A stretch of DNA of 64,000 nt, from contig NZ_AXAL01000030.1 of NCBI RefSeq assembly GCF_000472785.1, positions 26,299 through 90,298 of the forward strand, in the 5' to 3' direction. Shown here in pieces: positions 33,772 to 41,627 of the stretch; position 1 is the stretch's first letter; each line of letters begins with the position of its first letter. The notes under the pieces were generated by a model, which had not been told where the DNA came from, searched no databases, and worked only from the letters and a program-made list of their open reading frames with translations. The position numbers were made by a program, and so were the translations under genes. Origin of the DNA: Mesorhizobium loti CJ3sym. GTDB taxonomy: Bacteria > Pseudomonadota > Alphaproteobacteria > Rhizobiales > Rhizobiaceae.

Positions 33772-36615
33772 ATGCGATCCGGACATGCGCTTCTTGCCGC
33801 TCTTGCCTCGGTGCTGATGCTTGGCGCGGCGCCCGCGCTTTGCGCCGAGCTGCACGGCGTGGCGCTGGTCATCGGCGAGAGCGACTACGACAGCGAGGCG
33901 CTTCACGACCTGACGAACCCCAAGAGTGATGCGAGGGCGATGGACGAGCTGCTGGGCAATCTCGGCTTCGATGTCCACCGCGCGCTGAACGACAACCGGG
34001 CCGACCTTGAAAACGACATCCAGCGCTTCGTGCGCGATGCCAGGGATGCCGATGTGGCGCTGGTCTACTATTCGGGCCATGGCGTCGAGGCGGGCGGTGC
34101 CGACTATCTGGTACCGACCGATGCCGATATCTCGACACCGGAGAAAGCCGGCGAGAGCCTGGTGCCGGTGCAAGACCTGCTCGAAGAACTGGCCAAAACC
34201 GTGCCGGTGACGATCACGCTGCTCGATGCCTGCCGCACCAATGCGTTTCCGGCAGGGACGGCCATCAAGCTGCCCGGCAGCACACAGATCATCGACGTCG
34301 CGACCACCGGGCTCGGCGAGGTGCGCGGCGCAACGCCTATCGCCAAGCCCGGCGTCTCCAAGGACAGCCTCGGCATGGTGATCGGCTTTGCCGCATCGCC
34401 CGGAGAGGCGGCGCTCGACGGGCAAGCGGGCGGCAACTCGCCCTACGCGGCGGCGTTGCTCAAGCATTTTGGCGCCGGCGACTATCCGTTCGACGAGTTG
34501 ATGACGCTGGTGCGGCAGGAGGTCTACCTCAAGACCGATGGCCGGCAACTGCCATGGACGAATTCGTCACTGCGGCGGGTGCTGAGCTTCGGTGCTCCGG
34601 CGCCCGCCGGCGACAAGGACCAGGAGGCCATTCGCCAAGGCAGGCGGCGGTTGCTGCTCAGCATCGCCGACACGCCGGACGATCTGCGCCGCGAAGTGGA
34701 AGCCGCCGCGACCAAGGCAGCCGTGCCGATGGACGCCATTTACGGCTTGTTGCAGGCGCTGGGCCAAAAAGTGCCGAACGACCCGGCCGAGCTCGATCAG
34801 TTGCTGAAAGCACAGACCGATACGATCAAGAAGGCAATGGCCGAACACACGGCGCTGACCGGCGCTGACCCTGAAATAGTCCGGCTTTCCGGTCTTGCCC
34901 AGCAGGCGCTCGACGAGGGGGCGCTCGACCTCAGCGTCGGGTTCTGGGAACAGGCCAAGGGCCGGTATCTCGTTATCAGCAAAAGCCTCGACGAAGCTGA
35001 GGCGGATCTCAAGACCCGGCGGCTCGAGGGTGGCGCGGTGATCGCCAAGACGGCGCAGGGATACGCCCTCAAGGGCGATTATCCGGCGGCCGCGGAGAAC
35101 TATCGGCTGGCCTTCGATCAGGTCGCGAAATGGGACAGGGCCATCGCAGCGGCCTACAAGGGCGGCGAGGCCGATGCGCTTGAGACCCAGGGCGACCAGA
35201 AGGGCGACAACGACGCCCTGAAACAGGCGATCGCAGCCTATGGCGATGCGTTGGACCTGTTGCCGCGCAGCAGCGACCGACTGGGCTGGGCGCAGTTGCA
35301 GGATGGCCTTGGCTATGCGCTGGAAAGGCTCGGCGAACGCGAGAGCAGCACCGATAGCCTGAACGCCTCCGTCAAGGCATTCCGCGCCGCCCTGAAGGAG
35401 CGCACCCGCAAGCGTGTGCCGTTTGACTGGGCGGTGACACAGGGCAATCTGGGCATTACGTTCGCAATGCTTGGCGATCGCGAAGCCGGAACTGACAGCT
35501 ACAAGGCTGCGGTTGCTGCTTTTGGCGCCGCACTGGAGGTTGAGACACGCGACCGGGCGCCGCTGGAATGGGCCACGACGCAAAGCAATCTGGGCAATGT
35601 ACTCACACAGCTTGGCCAGCGCGAGAGCAACACCGATACCCTGAACGCCGCCGTCACGGCGTTCCGTGCCGTGCTCGAGGTAGCGACCCGGGATCGGATG
35701 CCTTTCCAGTGGGCCGGGGCCCAGTACAATCTCGGTGTCTCCCTCAAGATGCTTGGTATGGGCGAGACTGGCACAGACAAATTGACGGCCTCCGTCAAGG
35801 CTTACCGCGCCGCGCTGGAGGTCATGACCCGAGACCGCCAGCCGCTCACCTGGGCCATGATTCAGAACGGCCTGGGCACTGCGCTCGTGGCGTTGGGCGT
35901 GCGCGAAAGTGGCAACGAGACTCTGAACGCCGCAGTCACCGCCATCCGCGCCGCGCTGCAGGAATGGACCCGAGATCGGGTGCCCCTCGACTGGGCCCTG
36001 GCGCAGAACGATCTCGGTACTGCGCTCGCAAGGCTGGGCGAGCGCGAGAGCGGCACCGAAAGCCTGAACGCCGCCATCGCAGCCTTTCGCGCCGCGCTGG
36101 AAGAATCGACGCGCGACCGGGCGCCGTACGACTGGGCCATTTTGCAGCACAATCTAGGCGATGCGCTCGCCACGCTCGGCGAGCGTCAGAACGGAAAACC
36201 AGGTGCTGACGACTGGCGGGCGGCAATCGCTGCCTGGCGGGCCTCGGCGGAGATCCAGAACAGAGAGGCCCATCCGGTCTGGTGGGCGAATCTGCAAAAC
36301 TCGATCGGCTATCAGCTCGTGCTGCTGGGCGAGCGCGAGAACGATTTGACGCAGTTCGAGGCGGCCATCCCGATCCTGAGGGCCGGGCTCGCGGTGCAGG
36401 AAACGGCTGAACCCACGGAAGTCCCCTATATGCAGGACAGCCTCTGTCACGCTTTGCTCGGGCTGGGCAGCCGCACGAGCGACCGGGACAGCCTGATGGA
36501 AGCGAAATCGCTTTGCGAAGCAGCCATCGCAGGAAAGGCGGCCACCGGTATCAGTGCCGGTGACACGCCGGCCAATCTTGCTGCGGTCAATGTTGCCCTG
36601 GCGAAGTCGAATTAG
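33772..36615 (+). CDS. Exported caspase-like protein with 47-residue TPR-like repeats
   Basis: A 947-residue protein with a signal peptide (MRSGHALLAALASVLMLGAAPALCA region). A caspase p20-type domain covers about residues 26-280, with the catalytic pair His103 (YYSGHGVE) and Cys154 (LLDACRTN). A helical middle part follows, then nine related units of about 47 residues from 481 to 907, typified by LNAAVTAFRAALE - TRDR-P-WA-QNNLG-AL-LGERESGT. The units resemble tandem TPR or SEL1-like helical pairs and probably bind a protein partner. Bacterial caspase homologues (orthocaspases) cleave after basic residues in several species. The export signal places the protease in the periplasm. The gene for a 3-methyladenine glycosylase follows after one base. 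Confidence 0.88.
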   Translation: MRSGHALLAALASVLMLGAAPALCAELHGVALVIGESDYDSEALHDLTNPKSDARAMDELLGNLGFDVHRALNDNRADLENDIQRFVRDARDADVALVYYSGHGVEAGGADYLVPTDADISTPEKAGESLVPVQDLLEELAKTVPVTITLLDACRTNAFPAGTAIKLPGSTQIIDVATTGLGEVRGATPIAKPGVSKDSLGMVIGFAASPGEAALDGQAGGNSPYAAALLKHFGAGDYPFDELMTLVRQEVYLKTDGRQLPWTNSSLRRVLSFGAPAPAGDKDQEAIRQGRRRLLLSIADTPDDLRREVEAAATKAAVPMDAIYGLLQALGQKVPNDPAELDQLLKAQTDTIKKAMAEHTALTGADPEIVRLSGLAQQALDEGALDLSVGFWEQAKGRYLVISKSLDEAEADLKTRRLEGGAVIAKTAQGYALKGDYPAAAENYRLAFDQVAKWDRAIAAAYKGGEADALETQGDQKGDNDALKQAIAAYGDALDLLPRSSDRLGWAQLQDGLGYALERLGERESSTDSLNASVKAFRAALKERTRKRVPFDWAVTQGNLGITFAMLGDREAGTDSYKAAVAAFGAALEVETRDRAPLEWATTQSNLGNVLTQLGQRESNTDTLNAAVTAFRAVLEVATRDRMPFQWAGAQYNLGVSLKMLGMGETGTDKLTASVKAYRAALEVMTRDRQPLTWAMIQNGLGTALVALGVRESGNETLNAAVTAIRAALQEWTRDRVPLDWALAQNDLGTALARLGERESGTESLNAAIAAFRAALEESTRDRAPYDWAILQHNLGDALATLGERQNGKPGADDWRAAIAAWRASAEIQNREAHPVWWANLQNSIGYQLVLLGERENDLTQFEAAIPILRAGLAVQETAEPTEVPYMQDSLCHALLGLGSRTSDRDSLMEAKSLCEAAIAGKAATGISAGDTPANLAAVNVALAKSN
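35212..36492 (+). repeat. Coding repeats: nine 47-residue units in caspase-like gene
   Basis: Units of about 141 bases share LNAA-AAFRAALE, TRDR, DWA-QNNLG-AL and LGERESGT positions. The first and the last two units are the most diverged, the middle six the most alike, which suggests amplification from within. Confidence 0.8.
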
Positions 36616-36616
36616 C

Positions 36617-37216
36617 GTGACCGCCCGCCATCCGATTGCCCGTGCGGAGCTGCCTGACGAGACGGCGGCTCTCGCCCGTTATCTCATCGGCAAGCTGGTG
36701 GCGCGCGAATTGCCTGAGGGCGTTGTCAGCGGCCGCATTGTCGAGACCGAGGCCTATATCGTCGGCGATGCGGCCGGGCATGGCTACCGGGGGATGACGG
36801 AGCGCAACCGTTCGCTGTTCCTCGAACGCGGCCACGCCTATGTCTACATCTCCTACGGCATCTCGATGATGCTGAACGTGTCGAGCGAGGCGCAAGGGAT
36901 CGGCACCGGCGTTCTGATCCGGGCGTTGGAGCCTGTCGAAGGCATCGAGATCATGCGGCTCAACCGCGGCGTCGGGCGTTTGCGCGACCTGGCGCGCGGA
37001 CCGGGACGTCTGGCGGCGGCGCTGCGCATCGATCGTTCGCTAGACGGGCTCGACCTCTGCTGCAAAGGCCCGCTATGGCTGGCGAATGATGAGCATGAGC
37101 CCGGCGACATCGGGCAAGGCATCAGGATCGGCATTACGAAGGATGCGGACCGGCCGCTGCGCTTTTATTTGAGGGGCAACCCGTTCGTCAGCGGTCCAAG
37201 GTCGCTCAACCGATAA
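36617..37216 (+). CDS. mpg: DNA-3-methyladenine glycosylase (AAG/Mpg type)
   Basis: A 199-residue base-excision enzyme that removes alkylated purines. Family features are LIGKLVARELPEGVVSGRIVETEAY with the catalytic Glu, GHGYRGMTERN, YVYISYGISMMLNV lining the active site, and GTGVLIRALEPVEG, GPGRLAAAL. I use GTG at 36617, one base after the caspase-like stop, since the family N-terminus starts there; an ATG at 36554 inside the previous gene would add 21 unrelated residues. The tight spacing implies cotranscription with the caspase-like gene. Confidence 0.92.
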   Translation: MTARHPIARAELPDETAALARYLIGKLVARELPEGVVSGRIVETEAYIVGDAAGHGYRGMTERNRSLFLERGHAYVYISYGISMMLNVSSEAQGIGTGVLIRALEPVEGIEIMRLNRGVGRLRDLARGPGRLAAALRIDRSLDGLDLCCKGPLWLANDEHEPGDIGQGIRIGITKDADRPLRFYLRGNPFVSGPRSLNR

Positions 37217-37235
37217 GAAGAAGGGGATAGCGCCG

Positions 37236-37334
37236 TTGAAAATCCTGAAATCCTTGATGACATCGGCATGCTTGCTGTCGATGGTTCTGGTGCTGGCAGG
37301 CTGTGGTGGGCACCTGATCAACAGATTGATCTGA
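37236..37334 (+). CDS. Micro-lipoprotein, entericidin-like (32 aa)
   Basis: A TTG-started 32-residue ORF with a basic start (MKILKS), a hydrophobic stretch and a perfect lipobox LAGC followed by GGHLINRLI. The mature peptide would be only about 11 residues, anchored by a lipidated Cys. AAGGGG precedes the TTG; an internal ATG at 37257 is an alternative start. Entericidin-type lipoproteins of this size occur in many proteobacteria, but sequence identity to them is limited to the lipobox. It lies 19 bases after the glycosylase gene. Confidence 0.55.
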   Translation: MKILKSLMTSACLLSMVLVLAGCGGHLINRLI

Positions 37335-37351
37335 CGGCAAGCCCCGGCGAG

Positions 37352-38062
37352 TCAGGCGCTGTCTGGATCGTCGCCGACCATCTTGCGCCGTTGCAGCAGC
37401 CGCGCCACCAGCCAGCACAGCATCGCCCAGGCAAAGCCGGCGCACCAGCCGGCCAGCACGTCCGACGGCCAGTGGACACCGAGATAGATGCGGCTGACGC
37501 CGACCAGCACCGTTGTCAACACGGCGAGCGACAGGACATAGATCTTGGTCGCCCGGCCATGCAGGAAGCGTGCCGCCAGCGAACCGAGCGTGAGGTAGGT
37601 CACCGCCGACAGCATGGCGTGGCCGCTCGGGAACGACAGCGAGGTTTCGTTGACCAGATGCGAGACGAGTTCCGGGCGTGGCCGGTCGACACCGACTTTC
37701 AACAGGCTCGACAGCACCTGCCCGCCCGCCACGGCCACGAAGATGAGAAGTGCGGTTCCCGGCCTGCGGATCAGCAGCAGGTAGATGATCGTCGCCGTCG
37801 TGATCAGCACCAGGACGCTGGCGCTGCCGAGGCTGGTGATGTCGCGCATCGCGCCTTCCAGCCATGGCGGACCGATCGGGATCCCGGGCTGGCCAACCTG
37901 TCTGAAGGCGAGCAGAATTTCGGTGTCGAAGGCGTGCGGCGTGGTGGCCCGCGCCACTTCCATCAGTTCCTCGAAACCCCATAGACAGCCGGCGATGATC
38001 AACCCGGCCAGCAGCACCGGAAATTCGATGCGGTTGAACAAGCTGTTGGGGTCGTTCTTCAT
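37352..38062 (-). CDS. PAP2-family membrane phosphatase
   Basis: A 236-residue integral membrane phosphatase with the three PAP2 motifs KVGVDRPRP, SFPSGHA and SRIYLGVHWPSDVLAG, and about six membrane helices. Substrates in the family include undecaprenyl pyrophosphate, phosphatidic acid and lipid A phosphates; which applies here is unknown. It is followed downstream by the micro-lipoprotein and glycosylase genes in convergent orientation. Confidence 0.9.
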   Translation of the reverse strand: MKNDPNSLFNRIEFPVLLAGLIIAGCLWGFEELMEVARATTPHAFDTEILLAFRQVGQPGIPIGPPWLEGAMRDITSLGSASVLVLITTATIIYLLLIRRPGTALLIFVAVAGGQVLSSLLKVGVDRPRPELVSHLVNETSLSFPSGHAMLSAVTYLTLGSLAARFLHGRATKIYVLSLAVLTTVLVGVSRIYLGVHWPSDVLAGWCAGFAWAMLCWLVARLLQRRKMVGDDPDSA

Positions 38063-38076
38063 CGGCTACGAGTCCG

Positions 38077-38418
38077 TTACATCCGCCCCTGCAGATAGGG
38101 TCCGAGCGTGATCAGCGCCACCGCGGCTATTGCCAGTACGATGCCGCTCGCCTGCAACGCGTTGACGCGCTCGCCGAAGAAGACCAGCGCCACGACATTG
38201 ACCGAGACCAGCTGGATGACCGCCGACAGGCTGAACGAGACAGACATGCCGAATTCACGGATCAGCCGCAGCATGATCAAATTGCCCAGTGAATAGAGCG
38301 CCAGCGTCAAAAGGATCTTGCCCAGGCTCGGTGCCAGCCCCCATTGCTTGGCCGCGGTCGCCGCCAGAAGGAAGATCACCGTCGAAAGGCCAAGCTGCAG
38401 CAGTCCCGAAAAACTCAA
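38077..38418 (-). CDS. SMR/EamA-like four-helix membrane transporter
   Basis: A 113-residue protein with four hydrophobic helices (LLQLGLSTVIFLLAATAA, ILLTLALYSLGNLIML, VSFSLSAVIQLVSVNVVALVFF, ASGIVLAIAAVALITLG), the size and layout of small multidrug resistance or half-EamA proteins. GERVNALQASGIVL matches the family C-terminal motif. I propose the TTG at 38418, which has GAGAGG upstream and gives the standard length; the longer open frame to 38751 overlaps the histidine kinase gene and adds non-homologous residues. The family Glu of helix 1 is not evident, so it may be of the DMT type rather than an EmrE-like pump. Confidence 0.7.
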   Translation of the reverse strand: MSFSGLLQLGLSTVIFLLAATAAKQWGLAPSLGKILLTLALYSLGNLIMLRLIREFGMSVSFSLSAVIQLVSVNVVALVFFGERVNALQASGIVLAIAAVALITLGPYLQGRM

Positions 38419-38587
38419 CTTCGCGTCCCTCTCGAAGCGGCTTGCGCCAAATGTGCCGCGGCCCTTGTTTCCGAAGCGCGCCGAGACGTCAAGCGACGTC
38501 GTCCTAATGGCGGACTTGGCAACGACAGGGCCGAGGCTCAATGTGCAGAGATCGCCCGGCTGTCGATAAAAGGGCGGTCGGGGGGCC

Positions 38588-39979
38588 ATGATTCGTATTC
38601 TGCAGACCTTGGCGCGGCGCTGGAGCGAGCTTTCGCTCGCCCTGCAGTTCGTCATTGCCGGCGGCTTTGGCCTGCTGGCCGTGATGCTGGTGGTGGGCTC
38701 CTGGGTGACGATGCAGATCAAGGACGGCGTCATCCGCAACTCGGCCGCCACGACGGCGCTCTATGTCGACAGCGTGATTGCGCCATTGCTGCCCGATCTG
38801 CGCAAGAGCGAGGAGCTCAGCGAATCCGTCAAGCAGGCGCTCGACGAGACGCTTGGCCAGGGTGCGCTCGGCAAGCGCCTGGTGTCGTTCAGGCTGTGGC
38901 GTCGCGACGGCACCGTGCTCTACGCCAAGGATACGGCCTTGATCGGGCGCCGCTTCGACCTGACCGACAATCTGCGTTCCGCCTTCCAGGGCAACGTCGC
39001 CGCCCAGTTCGATACGTTCGATAAAAACGAAAGCCAGGAACAGGCTGTCGGCGCGCCGTTGCTGGAGATCTACAATCCCGTGCGCGAACCCTGGTCCGGC
39101 GAGGTGGTGGCCGTCACCGAGTTCTACGAGATCGCCGGCGATTTCGAAGCCACGCTGGCTTCCGCTTTGCTGTCGAGCTGGCTGATCGTGGCCGGCACCA
39201 GCTTGACGGCTTTCCTGCTGCTGTCGGGCATCGTCTTGCGCGGCAGCCGCACCATCGACGATCAGCGCGGGGCGCTGCGCCGCCAGGTGTCGGAGCTGCA
39301 GGGCCTGGTGACGCAGAACAACGCCTTGCGGCAGCGTGCGCAGCGGGCGTCCCGCCGTGCCACCGCGCTCAATGAGAGATATCTGCGCCGGATCGGCGCC
39401 GACCTTCATGACGGCCCGGCCCAACTCGTGGCGCTGGCGGCGCTGCGGCTGGACAGCCCGGTGTTTTCAGGAGGCGCGGGGCCAAATGAAAGCCGCGATG
39501 CCGAGATCGCCATGATCCGCAGGGCGTTGGACGATTCGATGCGCGAGATACGCGGCATCTGCAATGGCCTCGTTCTGCCGCAGATCGAAACGGCTGCCGT
39601 TGCCGAGATCCTGCGCCTGGCGGTCAACGAGCACGAACGCAGGACCGGAACCTCGGTGGCGCTGGCGGCGGCTGGCCCGCTGCCCGAAACCGGCGCATCC
39701 GAGAAGATCAGCATCTATCGTTTCGTGCAGGAAGGTCTCAACAACGCGTACCGCCACGGGAAGGGGAGGAACCAAGCTGTAAACGCCGGGATGAAAGGAG
39801 CCCGGCTGTTCGTTGACGTATCGGATGGCGGACAGGGATTCGATCCGGAAAAAGAAGAAGGCCTTGGGCTGGCAGGCTTGAGGGGGCGGATCGAAAGCAT
39901 TGGCGGCCAATTCGAAATCATGACCGGGCCTCAGGGCACGCGATTGATGATCAGTTTATCGGTCGAGGAGCAAGCATGA
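38588..39979 (+). CDS. Sensor histidine kinase (NarL/HisKA_3 type)
   Basis: A 463-residue membrane kinase with one N-terminal helix (LQFVIAGGFGLLAVMLVV), a periplasmic sensor domain (about residues 45-195), a second helix (SSWLIVAGTSLTAFLLLSGIVL) and a coiled linker. The dimerisation/phosphoacceptor segment is RRIGADLHDGPAQLVALAAL with His274, and the HATPase domain carries KISIYRFVQEGLNNAYRHG and GLGLAGLRGRIES. The signal is unknown. It is coupled to its response regulator by a four-base overlap. Confidence 0.92.
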   Translation: MIRILQTLARRWSELSLALQFVIAGGFGLLAVMLVVGSWVTMQIKDGVIRNSAATTALYVDSVIAPLLPDLRKSEELSESVKQALDETLGQGALGKRLVSFRLWRRDGTVLYAKDTALIGRRFDLTDNLRSAFQGNVAAQFDTFDKNESQEQAVGAPLLEIYNPVREPWSGEVVAVTEFYEIAGDFEATLASALLSSWLIVAGTSLTAFLLLSGIVLRGSRTIDDQRGALRRQVSELQGLVTQNNALRQRAQRASRRATALNERYLRRIGADLHDGPAQLVALAALRLDSPVFSGGAGPNESRDAEIAMIRRALDDSMREIRGICNGLVLPQIETAAVAEILRLAVNEHERRTGTSVALAAAGPLPETGASEKISIYRFVQEGLNNAYRHGKGRNQAVNAGMKGARLFVDVSDGGQGFDPEKEEGLGLAGLRGRIESIGGQFEIMTGPQGTRLMISLSVEEQA

Positions 39980-40641
39980 TTGGCGCCATCCGTATCGCCG
40001 TCGTCGATGACCACCCGCTGTTTCGGGAGGGCGTGATACGCAGCCTGTCCGAAATCGGCGGCTTCGAGATGGTCGGCGAGGGGGCGACGGGACAGGACGC
40101 GGAACGCATCGTCTCGACGGCGCGACCCGACATTCTCCTACTCGATATCTCGATGCCTGGTGGCGGTTTAGCCTCCGTGGCAAACATACTTGCCGGCGAT
40201 CCCGATCAGAAGATCGTCATGCTGACCGTTTCGGAAGCCAATGCCGATGTGACCCGGGCGCTCAATGCCGGGGTGCGCGGCTACGTGCTCAAAGGTGTTG
40301 GATCGCGGACGCTGGCCGAAATCCTGCACAATGTGGCTGGCGGCGAGAGCTATGTGTCGCCAACACTCTCGGCCAGGCTCCTGTCCGACCTGCATTCCCT
40401 GCAGCCGGCAAACGGCATGAGCGACCGCATGCGCCAGCTAACCGGCCGTGAGGCCGAAATCCTGCGCCTTGTGGCTGAAGGGTTGAGCAACAAGGAAGTG
40501 GCGTTGCGTCTCAAGCTTCAGGAAAAGACAGTCAAGCACCATATGACCGGTGTCCTGTCGAAGCTCAATGTGCGCAATCGCACCGAGGCCGCACTGCTGA
40601 TGCGCGAGGCGCGCGACCGCAGCGAGCTGCATCCGCGATAA
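39976..40641 (+). CDS. NarL/LuxR-family response regulator
   Basis: A 221-residue response regulator: receiver domain with acidic pocket VVDDHP and phosphoacceptor Asp57 (LLLDISMPGG), then a LuxR-type HTH (LTGREAEILRLVAEGLSNKEVALRLKLQEKTVKHHMTGVLSKL). It forms a two-component pair with the overlapping kinase gene. The start at 39976 has GAGGAG upstream. Target genes are not evident in the window. Confidence 0.94.
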   Translation: MIGAIRIAVVDDHPLFREGVIRSLSEIGGFEMVGEGATGQDAERIVSTARPDILLLDISMPGGGLASVANILAGDPDQKIVMLTVSEANADVTRALNAGVRGYVLKGVGSRTLAEILHNVAGGESYVSPTLSARLLSDLHSLQPANGMSDRMRQLTGREAEILRLVAEGLSNKEVALRLKLQEKTVKHHMTGVLSKLNVRNRTEAALLMREARDRSELHPR

Positions 40642-40694
40642 AGTTCGGCCGCCAAAAGCTTGCTGGCATTGGCAATGTCGAGGTGACGCGAAAA

Positions 40695-40725
40695 GTCACC
40701 CCCGCCGGGGCGCGGCGGAGGTGAC
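40695..40725. terminator. Hairpin between convergent response regulator and Gly-rich genes
   Basis: GTCACC (40695-40700) pairs with GGTGAC (40720-40725), with an inner GCCG/CGGC pairing. It probably serves both convergent genes. No U tract. Confidence 0.4.
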
Positions 40726-40757
40726 GTGTGATGCGGGCCGTTGCCTGTTGGCTCGCC

Positions 40758-41309
40758 TCACAAAGACTGCAGGCGGCTGAAGTCTGCCGGCGTCGCCGGT
40801 CTTTCGACAATCGTGCGGCCCAGCGCATCCTTCATTTCAAAACGGCCGTTCTCGATCTCCTCCTTGGTGCCGTCGACATGTTCGACCTCGATCTTGTTGC
40901 CGTCTGCTTCGACCTTGTCGCCGGTCGCCGCATTGACGTGATGGCCGTTGTCGTCGTTGCCGTCGTCGTTCTGCCCCTTGCCGGGTCCGGAGTTATTGGT
41001 GCCGCCGTGATCGTCACCGGCGCCATCGTTGTTGCCGTGCCCGGAGTTGCCACCATCGTCGCCGCCGCCGCCGTTTCCGCTGCCGCTGTTGCCGCCACTT
41101 CCGCCGCTACCACTATTGCCGCCCCCATCGCCTCCGCCTCCGCCGTCGCCATTCCCGCCGCCGCCATGTCCGCCATCCTTGGCATAAGCGCTTGCGGCGA
41201 CTACGCCGGCCGCCGAGCCATGAAGCGCCAGTTGATAAGGGGCGATGGTCAACGCCAATGCCGATGCTGCTCTCAGTACCAGCCAACGGGTCGTGATCGA
41301 TTTGCGCAT
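40758..41309 (-). CDS. Exported Gly/Asp/Asn-rich low-complexity protein
   Basis: A 183-residue protein with a signal-like N-terminus (MRKSITTRWLVLRAASALALTIA) and a central stretch of about 80 residues that is almost only Gly, Asp, Asn and Ser (GGHGGGGNGDGGGGGDGG and on). A C-terminal charged segment, VEADGNKIEVEHVDGTKEEIENGRFEMKDALGRTIVERPAT, follows. The Gly/Asp repeats recall calcium-binding, RTX-like or ice-binding-type low-complexity exoproteins, but no nonapeptide RTX consensus is present. The start at 41309 has AAAGGA upstream. Function unknown. Confidence 0.72.
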   Translation of the reverse strand: MRKSITTRWLVLRAASALALTIAPYQLALHGSAAGVVAASAYAKDGGHGGGGNGDGGGGGDGGGNSGSGGSGGNSGSGNGGGGDDGGNSGHGNNDGAGDDHGGTNNSGPGKGQNDDGNDDNGHHVNAATGDKVEADGNKIEVEHVDGTKEEIENGRFEMKDALGRTIVERPATPADFSRLQSL

Positions 41310-41498
41310 CTCGGTTCCTTTCAATCATGCCGGCGGATCTCGAACCGGCGTTGCAGGTGTCGAGACCATCGCTGATCGAACGAGCTGTTGTAACCGGCCC
41401 ACGACCGATGCGCCGCCAGCCAAGACTTATGAAGGACTGACCTCGGACCTAAGGCCCAGCGGAACCTCTAACCAAAACATCTTTGCCGGTGAGGCATC

Positions 41499-41536
41499 GT
41501 CAGCGACGGACAGACATGTCAGCGACGGACAGACAT
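41499..41536. repeat. Tandem 19-bp repeat upstream of phoX
   Basis: Two adjacent identical copies of GTCAGCGACGGACAGACAT (41499-41517, 41518-41536) lie about 90-130 bases before the phosphatase start. They may be tandem regulator sites or a duplication. Confidence 0.75.
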
Positions 41537-41548
41537 GCAAGATTGTGG

Positions 41549-41566
41549 TTGTCACGAAAATGTGAT
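41549..41566. promoter_or_regulatory. Possible PHO box upstream of phoX
   Basis: TTGTCAC-GAAA-ATGTGAT has two half-sites of seven bases with a four-base spacer, giving the 11-base period of PhoB sites. It matches the CTGTCAT consensus moderately. Its position about 60 bases upstream of a PhoX phosphatase makes PhoB control plausible. Confidence 0.35.
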
Positions 41567-41627
41567 CGGCAGGCTTTAGGGGTCGAAAGGTCACATGCTC
41601 CAGCCAACTCCAGAGCCAGAGGCCTTC

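Noticed and set aside
38419..38751. N-terminal extension of the SMR-like protein
   Set aside because: It overlaps the divergent histidine kinase gene, has no homology-like features and would make the protein twice the family size; the TTG start has a better ribosome site.
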